Assembly (NCBI GenBank): GCA_019931245.1
Contig: JAINDL010000047.1
Coordinates: forward strand, 1-64,000
Source of the DNA: Bryobacteraceae bacterium CoA2 C42
GTDB lineage: Bacteria; Acidobacteriota; Terriglobia; Bryobacterales; Bryobacteraceae
Direction: 5' to 3'
Length of the DNA: 64,000 nt
In this document: positions 57,670-64,000 of the stretch, one piece after another
How the letters are laid out: each line of letters opens with the position of its first letter
Position numbering within the stretch: position 1 is the first letter of the stretch
Translations under genes and position numbers: made by a program
The notes under the pieces: generated by a model
The model's input: only the letters and a program-made list of their open reading frames with translations
The model's database searches: none
Told to the model about the DNA's origin: nothing

Positions 57670-59139
57670 ATGATGACACGACGCACTTTGCTGGCCGGCC
57701 TGGCCGCACGCCGGAAGCCGAATCTCCTTTTTATCATCTCCGATGACCACGCCGCCTACGTCATGGGCTGCGACGGCAACAAACGAGCCAGCACCCCGAA
57801 TCTCGACCGGCTTGCCCGCGAAGGCGTCCGCTTCGCCCAGCACTACTGCAATCAGCCCGTCTGCACCCCCTCCCGGCAGAGCCTGCTCACCGGCCTCCTG
57901 CCCTCGGCCGCCGGCGTCACCGTGCTGCAGACCTCGCTCGACCCCGCCCGCCCCAACCTCGCCAAGCGCTGCCGCGAGGCCGGCTACAACACCGCCGTCT
58001 TCGGCAAAATGCATCTCAACCGTCCCTCTTCACCCGGCCTCTATGGCTTTGAGACGATGATGGCCGAACGCGAGATCAACCAGGCCTGGAGCGGCAGCCC
58101 CGTGCTCCAACCCGCGCCCGCCGGCGTCGCCACCAAGCCCCCGTGGAAACCATTCCGCGACCCGGCCCGCATCTGGCTCAACGGCGAAAAACTCCCCTAT
58201 CCCCGCTACTACGACGAGATGCGCGGCACCTTCACCGCCCGCCAGGCCACCCGCTGGATGGAGGAGCACCGCGAAGAGCCCTTCGCCCTCTGGGTCAGCT
58301 TCCCCGACCCCCACTCGCCCTTCGACTTCCCCATCGACATGGCCGCGCAGTTCCCCGCCGCCTCGTTCGCGGTCCCCCGCGTCGGACCCGAGGACGCCGG
58401 GCAGATCCCGCTCATCTTCCGCAATCTCAGCCCGGAGGACAAGCAGGGCATCCAGGCGGCCTACTACACCTCGGTCGCCATGCTCGACCGGAACGTCGGC
58501 GAAGTGCTCGACACCCTGCGCCGCCTGAATCTCGAAGACGATACCCTCGTCGTCTACCTCGCCGACCACGGCTACTGCATCGGCCAGCACGGCCGCTTTG
58601 AAAAGCACTGCGGCTACGAACCGGCGCTGCGCGTGCCGCTGATCATCCGCTTCCCCGGCCGGGCCCGCCGCGGGGCTACGGTCGAGGCGCTCACCGAGCA
58701 CGTCGACGTCACCGCGACCCTGGCCGATATGCTGGGCCTCGGGCCGCTGCCCGGCCAGCACGGCACCAGCCTGCGGCCCCACCTCGAAGGCAAAAAAGCC
58801 CCCGGCCGGACCCACATCACGAGCCAGTATCTCGAAAACGAAGAGGCCTTCCTCAGCAGTCCCGACTGGAAGTTCATCCACTGCTCGGGCAAGCGCAAGC
58901 GCGGCGATGGCTACGAGACCGACCGCCCCACCCCGGGCCGCTACATCCGCCTCTACGACCGGAAACGCGATCCCGGCGAGTTCACCGACGTCGCCGCGAA
59001 GTACCCCGAGGTCGTCAGGCAGATGCAGGACCTCGTGCTCAAACGCTATCGTGCAACCCATCCCGATGCCGCCGCCGAACCGACGAATCTACCCGCCCCG
59101 GAGGCCATCGACTTCTACGTTCGCCCCCGTGATGCATAA
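57670..59139 (+). CDS. Sulfatase (formylglycine-dependent, S1 type)
   Basis: 489 residues. Metal site D25-D26 in NLLFIISDDHAAYVMG, then the formylglycine signature C65-T-P-S-R (QPVCTPSRQSLLTGLLPSAA), the lysine block AVFGKMHLNR, FALWVSFPDPHSPF and the second metal site VVYLADHGYCIGQHGRFEKH. The cysteine needs conversion to formylglycine by a maturase not in this window. The short N-terminus (MMTRRTLLAGLAARRKPN) is a truncated Tat-like signal with a weak hydrophobic core, so export is uncertain. GAGGAA lies just before the ATG at 57670. Confidence 0.9.
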   Translation: MMTRRTLLAGLAARRKPNLLFIISDDHAAYVMGCDGNKRASTPNLDRLAREGVRFAQHYCNQPVCTPSRQSLLTGLLPSAAGVTVLQTSLDPARPNLAKRCREAGYNTAVFGKMHLNRPSSPGLYGFETMMAEREINQAWSGSPVLQPAPAGVATKPPWKPFRDPARIWLNGEKLPYPRYYDEMRGTFTARQATRWMEEHREEPFALWVSFPDPHSPFDFPIDMAAQFPAASFAVPRVGPEDAGQIPLIFRNLSPEDKQGIQAAYYTSVAMLDRNVGEVLDTLRRLNLEDDTLVVYLADHGYCIGQHGRFEKHCGYEPALRVPLIIRFPGRARRGATVEALTEHVDVTATLADMLGLGPLPGQHGTSLRPHLEGKKAPGRTHITSQYLENEEAFLSSPDWKFIHCSGKRKRGDGYETDRPTPGRYIRLYDRKRDPGEFTDVAAKYPEVVRQMQDLVLKRYRATHPDAAAEPTNLPAPEAIDFYVRPRDA

Positions 59140-59152
59140 TCGGATAAAAAGG

Positions 59153-59181
59153 TAGACATTTAATTGGTTCCCGTGTATTCT
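59153..59181 (+). promoter_or_regulatory. Sigma-70-type promoter of the universal stress gene
   Basis: TAGACA (59153-59158), a 17-nt spacer and TATTCT (59176-59181), with the ATG 9 nt further at 59191. The best two-box promoter seen in the window; the transcript would have a leader of only a few bases. Confidence 0.5.
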
Positions 59182-59190
59182 GGGGTTGCC

Positions 59191-60051
59191 ATGAAGAACT
59201 TCGCGAAAATTCTCCTTGCCGTAGACTTTGCCCCCCAGTCGATCCTGATGGCGCACCACGTGCGCGCCATGGCCGAGGCGAGCGGGGCCGAGATCCTCGC
59301 CGTGCACGCCATGCGGCCGTTCGAGATGATGGTCGAGGGCATGGACGTGCCCGGCGCCGTGGTCCTCGAATGGTACGAGGCGCAGAAGCCGCTGCTCGAG
59401 CGGCAGTTGACGGCGTTCTGCCAGGAGCATCTGGGCGGTTGCCGCTACCGGACGTTCCTGGTCGAAGGCGATCCGGCGGGGGAGATCCTCAAGATCGCCG
59501 GCATGGAATCCGCGGATCTGGTGGTGCTGGCAACGCATGGCTTTGGCGTCTTCCGGCGCCTGATTCTTGGCTCGGTCGCCGCCAAGGTGCTGCACGATTC
59601 GCCGCTGCCGGTGCTGACGGGGGCCCACCTGCAGGAGCCGCGGCCGGGCAGCGGGAGCTTCCGCAAGATTGTCGTGGGCGTCGACCTGGCGGCCCGCACC
59701 GGCGAGGTGCTGGCGGCGGCCCGGGAGTTGGGGGCCGAGGAGATTACGGTGGTCCATGCCATGCCCGTGGTGGCCGACGGCGTGCAGCCGTCAATGGATC
59801 CCTCCTGGCAGATGGCCCTGCAGACGGCGGTGGCGGCCACGTTGGAGGACGCCATGGAAAAGGCCGGACTTACGGCGAAGACTGTGATCGAGGCAGCCGG
59901 GCCGGCCCAGCTGATTCATCGCGTCGCCGTCGAGCAGGGCGCCGATCTCGTGGTGATCGGCCGGCACTCGGACCACTCGCTGCTCGGCCGGTTGACGGCG
60001 CAGGCCTACTCGATTGTCCGCGAGTCGCCCTGCCCGGTGCTGAGTCTGTAG
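59191..60051 (+). CDS. Universal stress protein, tandem UspA domains
   Basis: 286 residues, two UspA domains. Domain 1 (about 1-145): FAKILLAVDFAPQS, ADLVVLATHGFGVFRRLILG with the G-x2-G-x9-G-S nucleotide motif. Domain 2 (about 155-286): FRKIVVGVDLAARTGEVLAA, ADLVVIGRHSDHSLLGRLTA with a weaker motif, then IVRESPCPVLSL. Tandem forms bind ATP or other nucleotides and respond to stress; exact role unknown. I chose the ATG at 59191; an upstream GTG-type start would add nine residues. Confidence 0.9.
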   Translation: MKNFAKILLAVDFAPQSILMAHHVRAMAEASGAEILAVHAMRPFEMMVEGMDVPGAVVLEWYEAQKPLLERQLTAFCQEHLGGCRYRTFLVEGDPAGEILKIAGMESADLVVLATHGFGVFRRLILGSVAAKVLHDSPLPVLTGAHLQEPRPGSGSFRKIVVGVDLAARTGEVLAAARELGAEEITVVHAMPVVADGVQPSMDPSWQMALQTAVAATLEDAMEKAGLTAKTVIEAAGPAQLIHRVAVEQGADLVVIGRHSDHSLLGRLTAQAYSIVRESPCPVLSL

Positions 60052-60166
60052 TCGGGCCGGTGAATCCCGATCCCGCGGTACGGCGCGATCGGGTCGGCCT
60101 CCTGCGCCGATGGCACCGGCTTGCCGGTCCCTCAGTGCTCACGCAAACCCGCACGGTGGCGCAGGT
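60052..60166 (-). pseudogene. Degenerate partial copy of a DUF1080 3' end
   Basis: On the minus strand this stretch reads NLRHRAGLREH-stop-GTGKPVPSAQ, then DPIAPYRGIGIHRPD, which lines up with the end of the intact gene (LRLRYRGGLLEHWVNGKPVL and DSIAEFRKIRIRRLD). A TGA stands where the intact gene has TGG (W), and about 14 codons in the middle are missing. The fragment begins right after the intact stop at 60167, so it looks like an old tandem 3' duplication or the remains of a neighbouring paralogue. Confidence 0.7.
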
Positions 60167-60856
60167 TCAGTCGAGCCGGCGAATCCGGATCTTGCGGAAC
60201 TCCGCAATGGAGTCCGCGTGGTTCTGCAACGCCACGGGGCTGGCCGGGCCGCTGACCTTGGCCGAAAGCACCGGCTTACCGTTCACCCAGTGCTCCAGCA
60301 GGCCACCCCGATACCGCAGCCGCAGGGTGTTCCACTCGCCCGGCGGATGGGCCGGCGATGCCGTGGGCGGGATCTTGTTGTAGAGCGCGCCGGTATGGCG
60401 GTTCCGGCCGCGGGCGCCGTCGGGATGGCGCTCATCGTCGAGAAGTTGGAACTCCAGCCCCCGCAAGTAAAGCTCGCCCCGCGCGCCCGGCGGGAGTTCG
60501 GACCGCTGGATCCGGCGGCCATCCAGATAGCCGGGCTTCTCGTGAAGCAGAAAAATCTCCTCGGTGACGTGATGCTTCACCCCGCTGTTACCGCCGGGTT
60601 CGAGGCGCCACTCGAGCGTCAACTCGAAGTTATCGAAGGTTTCGAGCGTAATCAGGTCCTCGAGCAGCCGCGGATCCCGCACCGTGGTGAACACCCCGTT
60701 GGCGAAGGTCCAACTGCGGTCGGCCAGGGGACGGAAGTGCGCCGGCGAATCGAGACGCAACCACTTGCCCTCTGAAAAAGCGGGCAGCGCGAGAGCAAAC
60801 AGCAGGCAGAGAGGCCGGAGTCGGGCCAAGCGGGTAGGGCAGGGAACAATCATCAT
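60167..60856 (-). CDS. DUF1080 / 3-keto-disaccharide hydrolase-like exported protein
   Basis: 229 residues with signal peptide (LRPLCLLFALALPAFSEG). DUF1080 fold segments: TFANGVFTTVRDPRLLED, NFELTLEWRLEPGGNSGVKH, GRRIQRSELPPG, LEFQLLDDERHPDGARGRNR, HTGALYNKIPPTASPAHPPG, EWNTLRLRYRGGLLEHWVNG and the final AEFRKIRIRRLD. The classic D-G-x-S-L-x-G-W opening is replaced by a shorter form (WLRLDSPAHFRPLADRSW). Activity on keto-sugars is inferred. Followed downstream by a decayed copy of its own 3' end. Confidence 0.85.
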   Translation of the reverse strand: MMIVPCPTRLARLRPLCLLFALALPAFSEGKWLRLDSPAHFRPLADRSWTFANGVFTTVRDPRLLEDLITLETFDNFELTLEWRLEPGGNSGVKHHVTEEIFLLHEKPGYLDGRRIQRSELPPGARGELYLRGLEFQLLDDERHPDGARGRNRHTGALYNKIPPTASPAHPPGEWNTLRLRYRGGLLEHWVNGKPVLSAKVSGPASPVALQNHADSIAEFRKIRIRRLD

Positions 60857-60904
60857 CGGACCGACCTTCAGTATGGCCGATCCGGCGCGCCGGGCGCACC
60901 GGCT

Positions 60905-61939
60905 TTACGGCGCGGCGTTCACCCAGTAGCCGGGGCGGCTGCGCACCTGTACCTTCCCACCCACCCCCACCTGCACCCGCAGCGCGTGATATCCGGGCTT
61001 GGGTTCGTTTGGTAAAAAGCTGATCACGTACTGCGCATGGATCTCCTCGCCCAGCTGCTGAATGGCTTTTTCAAGGCCGCTCAGCCGCGTAAACGGGTAT
61101 TCCGCTCCCCCCGTGGCCACGGCCAGTTTCTCGGTGGCCTTCTCCTTGCCGAGCCGGGCGAGTTCGCCGATGCCGCCCAGCAGGTCGGCTGATTGAGCGC
61201 CCGAGTTGGCGGGAATCGACTCGCCCACCGGATCAGAGACCGGCTTGCCCGAAGGCAGCGGCAGCGGGCGCGTGCGCCGAGGCGCCTGCAGGTCTTCAGG
61301 CTTGGCGAGAAAGCCGGTGCGGAAGGCGGAATAGGTAGCGGCGTAGACGGTCACCCCGGCCGTCTGCGCGGCGCGGATTACGTCGTCGAGCTTGGCCTCA
61401 CTGCCGCGGTCGCGCGTCTCGGCGATCAGCAGCAGAACGCGGCGCGAGTTCGGGCGGGCGTCAAGCAACCGGATCGCCTCGGCGGCGGCGTCAAGCAGAT
61501 GGCCCTCGGTGGGCGCACGGGGCTCGAGCCGGGCGAAGGCTCCGGCGAGGGCGTCGACATCGCGCGTGCAGGGCTGCCGGAGCACCACCGAATCGGAAAA
61601 CGAAAGCAGCCCGGCGCAGCCGCGCTCTCCCGCCACCAGCGGCTGAATCATCGCGCCAATCTGGCGCACCTTGACAAGCGCCGCCGCCGAGATGCCCGAG
61701 GTCTGTACAGCCACCAGCAGCGACACCGGAGCGACGCCCGTATCAAACGTGTCGAGTTCAAATGGCTGCCGGGCGTTCTGGTCGAAAAGCTGGAAGCTCT
61801 CCTTTGTTAAACCGTCCACGGGCCGACCCTTGGCGTCGCGCACCGTCACGGGCACCACCACCAGGCGGACCTGCGTCCGGAATCCGGCCTCCTGCGCCGG
61901 CAGAACGCTAGCGAGCAGAAAGGCGATGGCGCCGCGCAT
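60905..61939 (-). CDS. Acidobacterial VWFA-related exported protein
   Basis: 344 residues with a signal peptide (MRGAIAFLLASVLPAQEAG). The opening FRTQVRLVVVPVTVRDAKGR and PVDGLTKESFQLFDQNARQP is the hallmark of the 'VWFA-related Acidobacterial domain' family. The von Willebrand A domain (about 70-215) has a degenerate metal site: LLVAVQTSGISAAA instead of D-x-S-x-S, so metal binding is doubtful. The end LPNEPKPGYHALRVQVGVGG with VQVRSRPGYWVN is the usual family tail. Role unknown, probably extracellular binding. The gene starts 3 nt after the aldo/keto reductase gene stop (same strand). Confidence 0.87.
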   Translation of the reverse strand: MRGAIAFLLASVLPAQEAGFRTQVRLVVVPVTVRDAKGRPVDGLTKESFQLFDQNARQPFELDTFDTGVAPVSLLVAVQTSGISAAALVKVRQIGAMIQPLVAGERGCAGLLSFSDSVVLRQPCTRDVDALAGAFARLEPRAPTEGHLLDAAAEAIRLLDARPNSRRVLLLIAETRDRGSEAKLDDVIRAAQTAGVTVYAATYSAFRTGFLAKPEDLQAPRRTRPLPLPSGKPVSDPVGESIPANSGAQSADLLGGIGELARLGKEKATEKLAVATGGAEYPFTRLSGLEKAIQQLGEEIHAQYVISFLPNEPKPGYHALRVQVGVGGKVQVRSRPGYWVNAAP

Positions 61940-61942
61940 CCG

Positions 61943-62911
61943 CTAGACCGGGTCGCCGTCTTGGTGCGGCGCGAGCTGATCGAGGATCGCCGTCTTTTCG
62001 GGCTTCTTGTAACGCTCAATCTTCGAGCCGATCGGGCCCTTGGCCGTCCGCGAAAGCAGCGTCGAAATCTCCTGGCGATTCATCTTCTGGAAGGTCTTCA
62101 CCGTCAGCACATTCTCTTCAAGCTGCTGCACGGTCTCCACGCCCGAGACGAGCGTATCGACATCATGGCTCAGCGTGTAGCGCAGGCACTCGGCGATCGT
62201 CGCGATGTTCGCTTTCGTAATGCCGCCAATCGCGTTCGACTTCATGGCGAGCAGGCCCAACCCCTTGGCCCGTACCTTGGGCAGCACGTGCTGGATGAAG
62301 CTCAGATAGTGCGGGTCGATGAGGTTGACCGGATGCTGCACCGTCTCCCAGCCGTCAAATCCTTTGAGCAGCGCCTGATGTACCTCGGGGTCATGATGGC
62401 CGGTGAAGCCGATGTGGCGCACCATGCCCTTCTTCTTGGCCTCGACAAACGCTTCGAGCGAGCCGCCGGGGCCGAAGATCTTCTCCACCTCGTCCATCCG
62501 GGCCACCTCATGGCAGCACCATAGATCGAGATAGTCCGTGTTCATCCGCTTGAGCGTCATCTCAAGCTGGCCCATGGCAGACTTCTTGTCCCGCAGTTCG
62601 GCCTTCGACATCAGCAGGACCTTCTTCCGCAGGCCGCCCGTGAGCGCCTTGCCGTAGACCTCGTCCGACTTGCCCTGGTGGTACTTGGCGGCCGAATCAA
62701 ACATCACAACGCCAAGATCGATCGCGCGGCGAATAATCTTAATCCCCTCCTCCTCGCCCTTCACGGCCATGTGGTAGCCGCCGAGCGTGAAGCGGGAGAC
62801 CCGCAGGCCGGACTTGCCGAGCGTGGCCATCGGCATGGGGGCGTCGGCCAGCGCCGAGACCGAGGTGCCGAGAGCGGCAGCGGTGGAGTGGAGAAAATCG
62901 CGACGGTCCAT
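61943..62911 (-). CDS. Aldo/keto reductase with Tat-like signal
   Basis: 322 residues. Tat-type start (MDRRDFLHSTAAALGTS). AKR barrel: LGKSGLRVSRFTLGGYHMAV, then catalytic tetrad candidates D72 (FDSAAKY), Y77, K103 (LLMSKAEL) and H134 (WCCHEVARMD). The NADPH-site end (VSGVETVQQLEENVL) is present. It lacks the C-terminal iron-sulfur cysteines of some exported AKRs. Substrate unknown. In line with the cyclophilin gene upstream (9-nt gap) and the VWA gene downstream. Confidence 0.87.
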   Translation of the reverse strand: MDRRDFLHSTAAALGTSVSALADAPMPMATLGKSGLRVSRFTLGGYHMAVKGEEEGIKIIRRAIDLGVVMFDSAAKYHQGKSDEVYGKALTGGLRKKVLLMSKAELRDKKSAMGQLEMTLKRMNTDYLDLWCCHEVARMDEVEKIFGPGGSLEAFVEAKKKGMVRHIGFTGHHDPEVHQALLKGFDGWETVQHPVNLIDPHYLSFIQHVLPKVRAKGLGLLAMKSNAIGGITKANIATIAECLRYTLSHDVDTLVSGVETVQQLEENVLTVKTFQKMNRQEISTLLSRTAKGPIGSKIERYKKPEKTAILDQLAPHQDGDPV

Positions 62912-62920
62912 GAGAGCTCC

Positions 62921-63541
62921 TTAGCGAACGACTGTGACTTTCTTAATTGTATCGAGGCGCGGCCACGTCCGTTCAAAGTACGCGTTGCCTTCCTGCTGCG
63001 CGAGCTTCGGATCCGGCCCCGGCCCGAGCGGCGCGATGTCGCCGTAGACGAAGGCGAGTTGATCGAGCACCGCGAGCCCCTCGGTTACCTTGCCGATCGG
63101 CGCGAAGCCGTCCCGGTCGAGCGCGGCGTTATCCCGCAGGTTGAAGAACAGCTGCGTCGAGCGCGTGTTGGGGCCGCGGGTGGCAAAGGTGAGCGTGCCG
63201 CGCAGATTGCTCTGCTTCACCGGATCATCGACGATCTCCCGGCCCGCCCATAGCCGGTTCGTCTTCGGATCTTTGTGGATGCCCCATTGCGCCACGAAGC
63301 CGCGCACGACGCGGAAGAACTTCTGCTCGTCATAGAACTTCTCCTGCACGAGTTCGTAGAACCGATCCGCGCCGAGCGGCGCCCACGCGCGGTTCACGGC
63401 AACGACGATATCGCCCTTCGAGGTCTCAAATCGCACCGAAAACTGCTCCGGCGCCGGCACGGGAGGCTTCGGCTTTTCGGCCACCTTCGCCGGGCCGCAG
63501 GCCGCCAGCAGAGCGAGGGCGGGAATCCATATCTTTCGCAT
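62921..63541 (-). CDS. Cyclophilin-type peptidyl-prolyl isomerase, lipoprotein
   Basis: 206 residues from the ATG at 63541, which starts a lipoprotein signal (MRKIWIPALALLAAC, lipobox L-A-A-C15). An in-frame ATG at 63556 would overlap the polA end and add five residues. Cyclophilin core: VRFETSKGDIVVAVNRAWAP, FYELVQEKFYDEQKFFRVVR, GFVAQWGIHKDP, LRGTLTFATRGPNTRSTQLF and FAPIGKVTEGLAVLDQL. The F-F-R-V motif and the Q/F pocket residues are present. Probably a periplasmic folding helper anchored in a membrane. Starts 4 nt after the polA stop. Confidence 0.9.
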   Translation of the reverse strand: MRKIWIPALALLAACGPAKVAEKPKPPVPAPEQFSVRFETSKGDIVVAVNRAWAPLGADRFYELVQEKFYDEQKFFRVVRGFVAQWGIHKDPKTNRLWAGREIVDDPVKQSNLRGTLTFATRGPNTRSTQLFFNLRDNAALDRDGFAPIGKVTEGLAVLDQLAFVYGDIAPLGPGPDPKLAQQEGNAYFERTWPRLDTIKKVTVVR

Positions 63542-63545
63542 CGCG

Positions 63546-64000
63546 CTATTTCGCATCGCGCCAATTGTCCCCTACTCCGGTGTCGACAACAAGCGGAACC
63601 GCGAACTCGCGGACCGACTCCATCTCGGTCTTGACCAGTTCGGTCAGCGCCGCGACCTCCTCGGGCGGGGCCTCGAAGACGAGTTCGTCGTGCACCTGCA
63701 GAATCATCCGGGCGGCGAACTGCCGGCTCGCGAGCGCCGCCGCGATGCGGATCATCGCCAGCTTGATCAGGTCGGCGGCCGAGCCCTGCAGCGGCGTGTT
63801 CACCGCCGTGCGCTCGGCAAACGACCGGGCGTTCGGGTTGCGGCTGTCCATATCGGGAATGGGGCGCCGGCGGCCGAACAGCGTTTCGGCGTAGCCTTTG
63901 GCGCGCACCGCGGCAATGGTCGTCTCAATGAACTGTTTCACCCCGGAGTAGCGGGCGAAATAGGCCTTGATGTACCTCTCGGCCTCGTGCTTCGGGATGC
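63546..64000 (-). CDS. polA: DNA polymerase I, C-terminal part (5' end outside window)
   Basis: The frame is open from the window edge (IPKHEAERYIKAYFARYSGV) to a TAG at 63546-63548. It covers the fingers/palm end of family A polymerases: VRAKGYAETLFGRRRPIPDM, NARSFAERTAVNTPLQGSAA with DLIKLAMIRI, and motif C QVHDELVFEAP with the H-D-E catalytic residues, ending GDNWRDAK. About 150 residues are visible of ~900. The next gene downstream is the cyclophilin lipoprotein. Confidence 0.94.
   Translation of the reverse strand, partial: IPKHEAERYIKAYFARYSGVKQFIETTIAAVRAKGYAETLFGRRRPIPDMDSRNPNARSFAERTAVNTPLQGSAADLIKLAMIRIAAALASRQFAARMILQVHDELVFEAPPEEVAALTELVKTEMESVREFAVPLVVDTGVGDNWRDAK

Overview
The window looks like chromosomal DNA from an Acidobacteriota bacterium, most likely the Bryobacterales/Solibacter group. 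The main evidence is the lineage-typical domains: a Solibacter-type C-terminal domain on an astacin protease (48375-50804), an acidobacterial VWFA-related protein (60905-61939), an Oar-like TonB receptor with an N-terminal carboxypeptidase-regulatory domain (26229-29675), and three groups of 'planctomycete-type' cytochrome/DUF1501/DUF1552 proteins. The DNA is GC-rich and coding-dense on both strands. I saw no tRNA, rRNA, CRISPR array, prophage or transposase gene. No gene-free stretch exceeds 300 bases; the longest are 9123-9401 and 23754-24007.

Layout. 1-892: the end of a membrane protein and a 5'-truncated ceramidase-like gene. 889-4678 (minus): PSD1 cytochrome plus DUF1501 pair. 4773-9122: carA-carB. 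9123-10240: two small proteins, hairpins and a strong inverted repeat. 10241-15841: yebC-ruvC-two secreted proteins-deoB-tpiA-BON protein, mostly with overlapping start and stop codons. 15896-23753: WD40/cytochrome, pre-peptidase domain, PSD1, DUF1501 and DUF1080 genes in one run. 23760-24024: three copies of an 80-bp palindromic repeat. 24008-29675: MFS transporter and sugar isomerase, divergent from a TonB receptor. 29736-33370: DUF1552 and DUF1592 genes, the latter carrying two more copies of the 80-bp repeat inside its signal peptide. 33471-38502: apt-ispE-prs-rplY-pth-rpsF-rpsR-rplI. 38581-43912: SDR, HEAT protein, glycosyltransferase, amino acid permease and a secreted protein. 44000-47155: a reduced Tad pilus set (CpaB fused to a secretin-like end, TadB, TadC). 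47145-51358 (minus): lhgO, astacin and a ThiE-like gene. 51390-54644: SDR, rpsO, pnp. 54739-60051: a tiny membrane protein with a possible UGA-selenocysteine extension, a propeller protein, a solute symporter, a sulfatase and a universal stress protein. 60052-64000 (minus): a degenerate DUF1080 fragment, DUF1080, VWA, aldo/keto reductase, cyclophilin lipoprotein and the end of polA.

Housekeeping modules (pyrimidine/arginine precursor synthesis, Holliday-junction resolution, nucleotide salvage and PRPP supply, ribosomal proteins, RNA decay) alternate with secreted or Tat-exported proteins that probably handle external organic matter: sulfatase, DUF1080 and DUF1501 proteins, haem-motif PSD1 proteins, TonB receptor, symporters. 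The least ordinary signals are the 80-bp repeat that has entered genes and supplied protein sequence, the possible selenoprotein, the CpaB-secretin fusion, a run of TANNNT boxes placed 6-9 nt before start codons (leaderless-type promoters), and small tandem duplications at gene ends. All calls come from reading the sequence and knowledge of the families; no database search was run.
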